64,000 nt of DNA, taken from positions 4,774,001 through 4,838,000 of the forward strand of contig NZ_RAPS01000001.1 in assembly GCF_003610255.1 (NCBI RefSeq), given 5' to 3'. The notes under the pieces were generated by a model. That model searched no databases. It was not told where the DNA came from and saw nothing but the letters and a program-made list of their open reading frames with translations. Position 1 is the stretch's first letter; every line of letters begins with the position of its first letter. Positions 41,579 to 49,243 of the stretch are shown one piece after another. The position numbers were made by a program, and so were the translations under genes. The DNA comes from Streptomyces sp. TLI_171. Its GTDB lineage: Bacteria; Actinomycetota; Actinomycetes; Streptomycetales; Streptomycetaceae.

Positions 41579-42634
41579 TCAGTCGCCCTCGGGCGCCTCG
41601 CGGGAGGCCAGCAGACGGCGCAGCGAGTACAGCCGGGCGGGATCGGCGTGGCCGTCCGCGACCCAGGCGTCCAGCGCGCAGTCGGGCTCGTCGTGGGAGC
41701 AGGCGCGCGGGCAGTCGGCGGTGCCGGGCTCCAGGTCGGGGAAGGCGTGGATGACCCGGGACGGGTCGATGTGGGAGAGGCCGAAGGACCGGAAGCCGGG
41801 GGTGTCGATCACCCAGCCCGGGTCGAGGGCCCTCTTGGAGGTGGGCTTCACCCCGGGCGGCGGGGGCAGCCGCAGGGCGAGCGCCGAGACGGTGGTGTGC
41901 CGGCCGCGGCCGGTGACGGCGTTGACCCGGCCGGTGCTCCGCCGGTGCTCCGGGACGAGCGCGTTGACCAGGGTGGTCTTGCCGACGCCGGAGTGCCCGA
42001 TGAACACCGTGGTGCGCCCGCGCAGGTGCTCGCGGACCGCCTCGGCGCCGACCGACTCCAGCTCGTCGGCGCGGGTCACCACGTAGCGGATGCCGAGCGG
42101 CGCGTACGACTCCAGCAGCTCGTCGGCGGAGGCCAGGTCGGCCTTGGTGAGCACCAGCAGCGGCTCCATCCCGGCGTCGTACGCGGCGACCAGGCAGCGG
42201 TCGATCAGCCGCGGGCGGGGCTCCGGGTTGGCCAGGGCGGTGACGATGGCCATCTGCTGCGCGTTGGCGACCACGATCCGCTCGTACGGGTCGTCGTCGT
42301 CCGCGGTGCGGCGCAGCACCGAGCTGCGCTCCTCGACCCGGACGATCCGGGCCAGCGTGTCCGGCTCGCCGGACAGGTCGCCGACCACGCTGACGGTGTC
42401 GCCGACCACGACGCCCTTGCGGCCGAGTTCGCGCGACTTCATGGCGATGACCTGGCGCTCGTCCTTGGTGCCGCCGTCGACCAGGCAGGTCATCCGGCCC
42501 CGGTCCACGGTGAGGATCATCGCCTCGGCGGCGTCCTCGTGCTTGGGCCGGATCCGGGTGCGGGGGCGGGAGCCCCGGCGGCCCGGGCGGCTGCGGATGT
42601 CGTCCTCGTCGGCGTCCTTGCCGTAGCGGCGCAT
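41579..42634 (-). CDS. rsgA: Ribosome small-subunit maturation GTPase
   Basis: This 351-residue circularly permuted GTPase has an OB-fold at about 40-110, then G4 LTKADL, G1 GHSGVGKTTL and G3 DTPGF in that permuted order, and ends in a zinc site (CPRACSHDEPDC, about 307-318). This layout is unique to RsgA (YjeQ), which assists late 30S assembly. The first 35 residues are Arg/Asp-rich, as in actinobacterial members. aroA ends 15 bases upstream, so the two are co-transcribed. Confidence 0.93.
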   Translation of the reverse strand: MRRYGKDADEDDIRSRPGRRGSRPRTRIRPKHEDAAEAMILTVDRGRMTCLVDGGTKDERQVIAMKSRELGRKGVVVGDTVSVVGDLSGEPDTLARIVRVEERSSVLRRTADDDDPYERIVVANAQQMAIVTALANPEPRPRLIDRCLVAAYDAGMEPLLVLTKADLASADELLESYAPLGIRYVVTRADELESVGAEAVREHLRGRTTVFIGHSGVGKTTLVNALVPEHRRSTGRVNAVTGRGRHTTVSALALRLPPPPGVKPTSKRALDPGWVIDTPGFRSFGLSHIDPSRVIHAFPDLEPGTADCPRACSHDEPDCALDAWVADGHADPARLYSLRRLLASREAPEGD

Positions 42635-42649
42635 GCTCGTGATCCCCCG

Positions 42650-43969
42650 TCAGCCCTGGCCGAGGAGGTCGGCCCACATCTGCGGGAAGTCCGGCAGGGT
42701 CTTCGCGGTGGTCGCCACGTTCTCCACCAGGACCCCGTCGACGACCAGGCCGAGGACGGCGGCGGCGGTGGCCAGCCGGTGGTCCTCGTAGGTGTGGAAG
42801 GCGCCGCCGTGCAGCGGGCGGGGCCGGATCCGCAGGCCGTCCTCGGTCTCCCGGACGTCGCCGCCCAGGCCGTTGATCTCCTTGGCGAGCGCGGCCAGCC
42901 GGTCGGTCTCGTGCAGGCGCAGGTGGGAGATGCCGTACAGGTGCGACTCGGAGTCGGCGAGGGCCGCGACCGCGGCGATCACCGGGGTCAGCTCGCCGAC
43001 GTCGTGCAGGTCCACCTCGATCCCGTGGATCTTGCCGGTGCCGGTGAACTCCAGCCCCTCGTCGGTGAACTGGCAGCTGCCGCCCATCGCGGTGTAGATC
43101 TCGCGGAGCTGGTCGCCCGGCTGGTAGGTGTGCTTCGGCCAGTCCCGGACGGTCACCCGCCCGCCGGTGGCCAGCGCCGCCGCGAAGAACGGGGCCGCGT
43201 TCGACAGGTCCGGCTCGACCACCAGGTCGCGGCCGATCAGCGCGCCGGGGGTGACCCGCCAGACGTCCTTCTCGCCGCCGTCCTCGGGCGCGTCGACCTG
43301 CCCGCCGGCCTTGCGGATCATGTCGACCGTCATCCGGATGTGCGGCAGCGAGGGCACCGTGCCGCCGACGTTGCGGATCTCCACGCCGTTGTTGAAGCGC
43401 GCGCCGGAGAGCAGCAGCGCCGAGATGAACTGCGAGGAGGACGAGGCGTCCACCTCCACCGGGCCGCCGTCCAGCGCGCCGGTGCCGTGCACGGTGAGCG
43501 GGAAACCGCCGCGGCCGCCGTCGTCGATCCGGGCGCCGAGGGCGCGCAGCGCGTCGATCACGCCGTGCTGCGGGCGCTCGTGGCTGCGCGGGTCGCCGTC
43601 GAAGTGCACCGGACCGTCCGCCAGGGTGGCCAGCGGCGGCAGGAAGCGCATCACCGTGCCGGCGTTGCCGACGTCGACCTGCGCCGGGCCGCGCAGCTGG
43701 GCGGCCGGGATGACCCGCCACGCCTCGCCGCCGCCGGTGCCGCCGCTCGCCGCGTTCACCGTCTCCTCGACCGTCACGCCCAGTGCGCGCAGGCCGTCCG
43801 CCATCAGCTGCGAGTCGCGGCTGCGCAGCGGGCGGCGCACCCAGCCCGGGCCGTCGGCGAGGGCGGCCAGCACCAGCGCGCGGTTGGTCGCGGACTTCGA
43901 GCCGGGGATGGTCACGGTCGCGTCCACGGCGGCGGTGGCGACGGGAGCGGGCCACAGGGAGTCGGTCAT
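42650..43969 (-). CDS. aroA: EPSP synthase (3-phosphoshikimate 1-carboxyvinyltransferase)
   Basis: This 439-residue enzyme has the PGSKSATNRAL segment near the N-terminus (about 22-32), GNAGTVMRF near 100, SSSQFISALL near 170, and LHETDRLAA near 345. It makes EPSP from shikimate-3-phosphate and PEP in aromatic amino acid synthesis. ATG 43969 gives the expected N-terminus; an upstream in-frame ATG at 43990 adds seven residues and overlaps the M50 gene. It lies 10 bases after the M50-type gene and 15 before rsgA. Confidence 0.95.
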   Translation of the reverse strand: MTDSLWPAPVATAAVDATVTIPGSKSATNRALVLAALADGPGWVRRPLRSRDSQLMADGLRALGVTVEETVNAASGGTGGGEAWRVIPAAQLRGPAQVDVGNAGTVMRFLPPLATLADGPVHFDGDPRSHERPQHGVIDALRALGARIDDGGRGGFPLTVHGTGALDGGPVEVDASSSSQFISALLLSGARFNNGVEIRNVGGTVPSLPHIRMTVDMIRKAGGQVDAPEDGGEKDVWRVTPGALIGRDLVVEPDLSNAAPFFAAALATGGRVTVRDWPKHTYQPGDQLREIYTAMGGSCQFTDEGLEFTGTGKIHGIEVDLHDVGELTPVIAAVAALADSESHLYGISHLRLHETDRLAALAKEINGLGGDVRETEDGLRIRPRPLHGGAFHTYEDHRLATAAAVLGLVVDGVLVENVATTAKTLPDFPQMWADLLGQG

Positions 43970-43979
43970 GCCGCCAAGT

Positions 43980-44702
43980 CTATGAGGCACCGGGCCACTG
44001 ACGAGGCAGCAGCCAGGCCGCCCCGAGCCCCAGGCAGGCCAGCGCCAGCACCAGGAACAGCACCACCCACAGCGCCGCGGGCACCCTGGTCAGCCGCGCC
44101 AGCTGGTCGGCGTCCGACCCCGGCGCCCGGCCGTGGCGCCGGCTCGACCACAGTTCCAGCAGCGGCCGCACCCCCGCCAACAGGAGGAACCACACCCCCA
44201 GGTAGGCGAACGCGCCCTGCCACTCGGCGCTCCCGTACCAGGACACCGCGACGAACGCCCCGCCGGTCACCAGCACCGCCAGCACCCCGAACAGGTTCCG
44301 CAGCGTCACCAGCATCGCCGCCAGCAGCACGATGCCGATCCACAGCAGCGCGGTGATCCGGCCCGCCGCCAGCAGCGCCGCCCCGCCCAGGCCCAGCAGC
44401 GAGGGTGCCGGGTAGCCGGCCGCGGCGGTCAGCACCATGCCCGGGCCGGTCGGCCGCCCCGAGGACACCGTCAGGCCCGAGGTGTCCGAGTGCAGCCGGA
44501 TCCCGGACAGCCGACGGCGGGTCAGCAGCGCCGTCAGCCCGTGTCCGCCCTCGTGCGCGATGGTCACCACGGTGCGGCTGAACCGCCAGACCGGGCGCAC
44601 CGCCACCGCCAGCAGCGCCGCCAGCGCGGCGCCCCACACCAGCCAGTCCGGCGGGTCCGGCTGCAGGGCCGTCACCCGGTCCCACAGTTGCGCGAAGTCC
44701 AT
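43980..44702 (-). CDS. M50B-like membrane metallopeptidase
   Basis: This 240-residue membrane protein has about five hydrophobic helices and an HEGGH zinc motif at about 50-54 in a transmembrane segment, which fits the M50B-like group of site-2-type proteases. A conserved D/N ligand is less clear. Streptomyces place a similar gene before aroA. Its substrate is unknown; regulated cleavage of a membrane anti-sigma factor would be typical of the family. ATG 44702 starts the leftward aroA-rsgA string. Confidence 0.8.
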   Translation of the reverse strand: MDFAQLWDRVTALQPDPPDWLVWGAALAALLAVAVRPVWRFSRTVVTIAHEGGHGLTALLTRRRLSGIRLHSDTSGLTVSSGRPTGPGMVLTAAAGYPAPSLLGLGGAALLAAGRITALLWIGIVLLAAMLVTLRNLFGVLAVLVTGGAFVAVSWYGSAEWQGAFAYLGVWFLLLAGVRPLLELWSSRRHGRAPGSDADQLARLTRVPAALWVVLFLVLALACLGLGAAWLLPRQWPGAS

Positions 44703-44821
44703 CGCGGCCGACCTCCGATCGCCGTCGTGTGCCCTGCCCGGGCGGGCAGCCTCCCACGGAAGGACGGGCCGCCGATAGCCGCCGGTTCTGCCCGCCCGCG
44801 CGCTCTGGCAAGCTGAACGCC

Positions 44822-45558
44822 ATGTGCGGCCGCTTCGCCTCCTCCACCGACCCCGCCGAACTGGTCCGGCTGTTCGGCGTCCAGCAGTGGGACCCGACCG
44901 AGACGCTCGCCCCCAGCTGGAACGTCGCCCCCACCGCGAAGACCTTCGCCGTCCTCGACCGCACCCCGCGCGGACAGCGCCACCCGGTCCGTCAACTCCG
45001 GGTGCTGCGGTGGGGCCTGGTGCCCGCCTGGGCGGCCAGCGCGGACACCGCGGTCAAGATGATCAACGCCCGGGCGGAGACCGTCCACGAGAAGCCCGCC
45101 TACCGCCAGCCGTACGCCTCCCGGCGCTGCCTGATACCCGTCGACGGCTACTACGAATGGCAGACCGCGCCCACCGACGACGTGTCCCGCCCGCCCCGGC
45201 GCCCCTACTTCGTCTCCCGGGCCGACGGCGCCCCGCTGGCCCTCGCCGGGCTGTACGAGTTCTGGCGCGACCGCGAGCTCCCCGCCGACCACCCCGACGC
45301 CTGGCTGGTCACCTGCACCGTCGTCACCACCGCCGCCGAACCCCTGCTCGCCCCCGTCCACGAGCGGATGCCGCTGTACCTCGGCCCCGACCGCTGGGAC
45401 GCCTGGCTCGACCCGCACGCCGGTACCGCCGACCTCACCCCGCCCCGCCCGGCGCCCTGCGCATCCACGCGGTGCCCGACGAGGTCGGCTCGATCCGCAA
45501 CAACCACCCCGGCCTGACCCGCCGACTCACCGAGGACGACCGCACCACCCTGTTCTGA
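44822..45558 (+). CDS. SRAP (YedK/HMCES) DNA-protein crosslink peptidase, frameshifted
   Basis: The N-terminus MCGRFASS gives the catalytic Cys2. NARAET (about 81-86), GYYEW (about 109-113) and VHERMP (about 179-184) complete the SRAP active site, which shields abasic sites in single-stranded DNA. The literal frame leaves the family pattern near 45441-45452 and stops at 45517 with a Thr/Ser/Arg tail. One missing C in the run CGCCCCGCCC accounts for it; the +2 frame continues with ALRIHAVPDEVGSIRNNHPG, the usual C-terminus, and stops at 45558. I give the repaired extent. It is either an assembly error or a true lesion that removes about 35 residues but no active-site residue. Confidence 0.75.
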
Positions 45559-45585
45559 CCGCGTCTCCTCTATACGCTCTGCGCC

Positions 45586-46200
45586 ATGCAGCGGATCATC
45601 GCCACCCCCGCCGGGGACGCCCGCCTCCACTGGTTCCGGGCCACCGCCCCGCGCGCCGTCCTGCTCCTCGGCCACGGCGCTGGCGGCGGCATCGAGGCCC
45701 CCGACCTGCAGGCCCTCGCCGCCGGCCTCCCGCCGGCCGGCATCACCGTGGTCCTCGCCGAACAGCCCTGGCGGGTCGCCGGCCGCAAGCTCGCCCCCGC
45801 GCCCAGGACCCTCGACGCCGGCTGGCCCGCCCAGTTCGCCGCCGCGGCGCAGGACGGCCTCCCCGTGCACGTCGGCGGCCGCAGCGCCGGCGCCCGCGTC
45901 GCCTGCCGCACCGGCGCGGAGCTCGGCGCGGCGGGCGTGCTGGCGCTGGCGTTCCCGCTGCACCCGCCGGGCAAGCCGGAGAAGAGCCGGGCCGAGGAAC
46001 TGCTCGGCACCGGCCTCCCGACCCTGGTGGTGCAGGGCGGGGCCGACACCTTCGGCACCCCGGAGGAGTTCCCGGCCCTCCCGGACACCCACCGGCTGGT
46101 GGAGGTCCCGCACGCCTCCCACGCGTTCAAGGTCCCGAAGAAGGCGGCGGCGGGCGATCCGGTGCAGCTGGTCACCGAAGCCGTCCGCGACTGGCTGTAG
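45586..46200 (+). CDS. Alpha/beta hydrolase (KANL3/Tex30-type)
   Basis: This 204-residue hydrolase has an oxyanion segment GHGAGGG (about 29-35), a nucleophile elbow GRSAGAR (about 99-105), then VQGGADTFG with the acid and HASHAFK with the histidine near the end. The small size and GHGAGG motif match the KANL3/Tex30-like group of dienelactone-hydrolase-related enzymes. Substrate unknown. It lies immediately before the sigR promoter, as in other streptomycetes. Confidence 0.8.
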   Translation: MQRIIATPAGDARLHWFRATAPRAVLLLGHGAGGGIEAPDLQALAAGLPPAGITVVLAEQPWRVAGRKLAPAPRTLDAGWPAQFAAAAQDGLPVHVGGRSAGARVACRTGAELGAAGVLALAFPLHPPGKPEKSRAEELLGTGLPTLVVQGGADTFGTPEEFPALPDTHRLVEVPHASHAFKVPKKAAAGDPVQLVTEAVRDWL

Positions 46201-46215
46201 TCCGCCGACCCGCCG

Positions 46216-46241
46216 GGAATGTCCGAGCGGCGAGCGGGGTT
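46216..46241 (+). promoter_or_regulatory. Sigma-R-type autoregulatory promoter of sigR
   Basis: GGAAT (46216-46220), 18 bases, GTT (46239-46241) is a perfect sigma-R promoter, as expected for the stress-induced sigR promoter that yields the longer sigma-R' form. Transcription would begin near 46248. A weaker TATCCT at 46394-46399 may be the -10 of the constitutive downstream promoter. Confidence 0.85.
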
Positions 46242-46284
46242 GCACGAGGCGTCAGAAGATGCCCCCGGTGGAAAGGCAGCGTCC

Positions 46285-47193
46285 ATGGGTTCGATCGCGT
46301 GCCCCGAGCGGCCGGAAGAGCGTGCGGCGCAGTCGCCGCTGGTCCCGGACTGGTCGGAGTGGGTTGTCGCGGGCGAGAAGCCGGTCAGCCCGATATCCTC
46401 GCTTGCGGGTCGGCCCGAGGTGGGCCGCGTGCGGGTTTCCGAGGAGGTGGGTCCGGTCGTCGGGACCGATGACGCGGCCGTGTCGGGCGCTTCTGGCGCC
46501 GACCAGGGCCGTCCGGAGGGCGAACAGCTCACCGGCGACGAACTGGCCGAGGCGATCGGCGAGGACACCTTCAGGGTGTCCGAGAGCGAGAGCGAGTCGG
46601 CGAGGCGCGAGCGCTTCGAGCGGGACGCCCTGGGATATCTGGACCCGATGTACTCGGCGGCGCTGCGGATGACCCGCAACCCGGCCGACGCGGAGGACCT
46701 GCTCCAGGAGGCGTTCGCCAAGGCGTACGCGTCGTTCCACCAGTTCCGTGAGGGCACCAACCTCAAGGCCTGGCTGTACCGCATCCTCACCAACACGTTC
46801 ATCAACTCGTACCGCAAGAAGCAGCGCGAACCCCAGCGCACCGCGGCCGAGGAGATCGAGGACTGGCAGCTGGCGCGCGCCGAGTCGCACATGTCGACGG
46901 GCCTCCGTTCGGCCGAGGCGCAGGCGCTCGACCACCTGCCGGACAGCGACGTGAAGGACGCGCTCCAGGCCATTCCGGAGGAATTCCGGATCGCGGTGTA
47001 CCTCGCGGACGTCGAGGGCTTTGCGTACAAGGAGATCGCGGACATCATGGGTACACCCATCGGTACGGTGATGTCCCGACTGCACCGTGGCCGCCGCCAG
47101 TTGCGCGGCATGCTGGAGGACTACGCCCGCGAGCGGGGGCTGGTCCCGGCCGGTACCGGTGCAGGGCAGGAAGCGAAGGGCACGGGCTCATGA
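46285..47193 (+). CDS. sigR: ECF sigma factor SigR (long and short forms)
   Basis: This is the sigma factor of the thiol-oxidative stress response, with region 2 (MTRNPADAEDLLQEAFAKAY) and region 4 (IPEEFRIAVYLADVEGFAYK, then GTPIGTVMSRLHRGR) intact. ATG 46285, eight bases after GGAAAGG, gives the long form of 302 residues and fits the transcript from the sigma-R promoter. GTG 46447 gives a 248-residue form, 54 residues shorter, matching the known sigma-R'/sigma-R pair of S. coelicolor, where the extension causes rapid ClpP1/P2 turnover. An upstream ATG at 46219 lies inside the promoter and is not used by that transcript. The stop overlaps the rsrA start (ATGA). Confidence 0.93.
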   Translation: MGSIACPERPEERAAQSPLVPDWSEWVVAGEKPVSPISSLAGRPEVGRVRVSEEVGPVVGTDDAAVSGASGADQGRPEGEQLTGDELAEAIGEDTFRVSESESESARRERFERDALGYLDPMYSAALRMTRNPADAEDLLQEAFAKAYASFHQFREGTNLKAWLYRILTNTFINSYRKKQREPQRTAAEEIEDWQLARAESHMSTGLRSAEAQALDHLPDSDVKDALQAIPEEFRIAVYLADVEGFAYKEIADIMGTPIGTVMSRLHRGRRQLRGMLEDYARERGLVPAGTGAGQEAKGTGS

Positions 47194-47552
47194 GCTGCGG
47201 CGATCCGCACGAGACCGAGTGCGGTGAGGTGCTCGACCACCTCTACGAATTCCTCGACAACGAGATGCCCGAGGGCGACTGCGCCAAGCTGCGGGTGCAC
47301 TTCGACGAGTGCTCGCCGTGCCTGGAGAAGTACGGCCTGGAGCAGGCGATCAAGGCGCTGATCAAGCGTTCCTGCGGTTGCGACGACACGCCCACCGACC
47401 TCCGGGCGAAGGTGCTGGCGCGGATCGACTCGATCCGGACGCAGCGCTCCGGGGAGGTGGACACCTCGGTGATCGAGGTGTCCGCGGTGAGCGTGGAGGT
47501 GACGGTCGACGGCGCGGCCGGGCACGGTACGGCGGTAGCCACCGCCGAGTGA
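47190..47552 (+). CDS. rsrA: Redox-sensing zinc anti-sigma factor RsrA
   Basis: This 120-residue ZAS-family anti-sigma factor has the H37-x3-C41-x2-C44 signature and C11 as the likely fourth zinc ligand, with C3, C31, C62 and C64 also present. Reduced zinc-bound RsrA holds SigR inactive; disulfide stress forms a C11-linked disulfide, releases zinc and frees SigR. Start and stop overlaps (ATGA with sigR) ensure matched synthesis. The C-terminal 40 residues are an Ala/Val/Thr-rich tail. Two overlapping palindromes cover its stop codon. Confidence 0.95.
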   Translation: MSCGDPHETECGEVLDHLYEFLDNEMPEGDCAKLRVHFDECSPCLEKYGLEQAIKALIKRSCGCDDTPTDLRAKVLARIDSIRTQRSGEVDTSVIEVSAVSVEVTVDGAAGHGTAVATAE

Positions 47553-47574
47553 GCGCTCACTCGATCGAGTGAGC
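47547..47574 (+). repeat. Overlapping palindromes at the rsrA stop
   Basis: GAGTGAGC (47547), GCTCACTC (47555) and GAGTGAGC again (47567) lie in series. Arms 1+2 make a 16-bp perfect palindrome containing the rsrA stop codon, and arms 2+3 a 20-bp palindrome (47555-47574). The alternatives are mutually exclusive hairpins and may act as terminator or mRNA stabiliser. Confidence 0.65.
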
Positions 47575-47748
47575 TGTCGCTGCTCCGGCTGCGGCAATCC
47601 ACGATCGTGCGCCGCACCCGTGCGGGCGGGCCCTATTCTCTGACGAGTCCTCACGTCGGAGGGCCCGGTACGGGCGGGGGAGGCCGAGATCGCCAGCGAA
47701 CGCCAGCGCAGCGCCCTGCCGGGGCGGGCCGTCGGATACCTCGCCGCC

Positions 47749-49125
47749 GTGCTGGCCGCCGCGCTCGGGGTGCTGCTGCCGCTGGCCGCCGCCGGACCGG
47801 AGTTCGACTGGCCGCGGATCGGCCTGCTGGCCCTTCTGCACCTCTGCCTGGAGTCGCTCGCCCAGGGCGCCCGCACCCCGTGCGCGCGGGTGTGGCGGTG
47901 GGTGCGCGGCCGTTCCGCCGACGAAGCCCCCGCGGACCCGCGGGGCAGCGGCTTCTTCCCGGTGCTGTTCGCGGGGGTGCTCATGCTGCCGCCCGCGGCC
48001 GCGGCGCTGGTCGCCCTGCCGGGCGCGCTGCTCGGCCCCGCGATGCAGCCGCGCGGGCTGCGCCGGCTGTGGAACGCCGCCCAGCTCGCGCTGGCCGCGG
48101 CGGCCGCCGCCGAGGTGTTCCGGCAGCTCGGCGGCGCCCGCCTGCTGCTCGGCACCCGCTTCCCGGGCGCGGCCTTCGGGGCGCTCGCCGCGATCCTGAC
48201 GTTCTGTCTGGTCAACGGGGTGCTGGTGGCCGGCATGGTCCGGCTCACCTGCGGCTCCTCCCGGCAGGGCGCGCTGCGGGCGGTCCGCCGGGCCGCGCCC
48301 GCCGCACTGCTGCACGGAGCGGGCGGCCTGATGATCGCGGTGCTCTGGCAGGGCCCGTACGGGGCGTTCGCCGCCGTGCTCGGACTGCTGCCGCTGACCA
48401 TCACCGCCTGGCTGTCCGCGCAGGGCCACCGCGAGCGGACCGCGCACCGGGCGACCGTGCAGGCGCTGGTGCAGGCCGTCGAGATCAAGGACGCGTACAC
48501 CCGCGGCCACAGCGAACGGGTCGGCCGCGCCTCGGTGCTGATCGCCCGCCAGCTCGGCCTCGCCGAGGACCGGCTCCGCACCCTGCACTTCGCCGGCACC
48601 CTGCACGACGTCGGCAAGCTCGCCGTGGCCACCGAACTCCTGAGGCGCAACGGGCCGCTGACGGAGTCCGAGCGGCGCGCCGTGGAGGTGCACCCGGTGT
48701 TCGGGCACGAGCTGGTGCGGCAGCTGGACTTCCTCGGCGAGGGCCGCGACGGCATCCTGCACCACCACGAACGGATGGACGGCCGCGGCTACCCGCACGG
48801 GCTCGCGGGCGAGCGGATCCCCGAGTTCGCCCGGATCATCTCGGTCGCCGACGCCTTCGACTCGATGACCTCCACCCGGTCCTACCGGCGCGGCCGGCCC
48901 GTCCCGGAGGCGGTCGCCGAACTGGAACGCTGCGCGGGCAGCCAGTTCGACCCGGTCATGGTCGGCGCACTGGTCGAGGCGGTCGCCGAACACGGATGGC
49001 AGCCCGAGCCCCCACCGCCCGGCGGCTGGGACGGCGAAGTCCCGGACATTCCCCTCGGCGTGCCCGAACCCGCCCGGCTCCCGCAGCAGTCCGGCCAGGG
49101 CCTGCCCGCCGGAGGCCCGGCGTGA
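47749..49125 (+). CDS. Membrane HD-GYP-type phosphohydrolase
   Basis: This protein of at least 458 residues has about six hydrophobic helices in the first 220, then an HD-GYP domain: HSERVGR (about 251), LHDVGK (about 284) and HHERMDGRGYP (about 339-349). HD-GYP proteins hydrolyse cyclic di-GMP, which governs development in Streptomyces. The first ATG/GTG-type codon is GTG 47749, but it starts inside the first membrane helix. The frame is open upstream, and an in-frame ATC at 47689 with GGGGGAGG five bases before it would restore a full helix, so the annotated start is probably short by 20 residues. A second HD protein follows. Confidence 0.8.
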   Translation: MLAAALGVLLPLAAAGPEFDWPRIGLLALLHLCLESLAQGARTPCARVWRWVRGRSADEAPADPRGSGFFPVLFAGVLMLPPAAAALVALPGALLGPAMQPRGLRRLWNAAQLALAAAAAAEVFRQLGGARLLLGTRFPGAAFGALAAILTFCLVNGVLVAGMVRLTCGSSRQGALRAVRRAAPAALLHGAGGLMIAVLWQGPYGAFAAVLGLLPLTITAWLSAQGHRERTAHRATVQALVQAVEIKDAYTRGHSERVGRASVLIARQLGLAEDRLRTLHFAGTLHDVGKLAVATELLRRNGPLTESERRAVEVHPVFGHELVRQLDFLGEGRDGILHHHERMDGRGYPHGLAGERIPEFARIISVADAFDSMTSTRSYRRGRPVPEAVAELERCAGSQFDPVMVGALVEAVAEHGWQPEPPPPGGWDGEVPDIPLGVPEPARLPQQSGQGLPAGGPA

Positions 49126-49243
49126 GGGAGCGGAGCGGGCGCCCGCAGGGTCGGCTCGGCCGGCGGGCGAGCGGGCGGCGCGAGGTCGTCGAGGCGTGCG
49201 GCGCGGGCGCGGGGCGTTCGCCGGGGGGCTGCGAGGTGGGCGG

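Noticed and set aside
46219..46284. ATG 46219 as the sigR start
   Set aside because: It lies within the sigma-R promoter between the -35 and -10, so the induced transcript begins after it, and no ribosome site precedes it.
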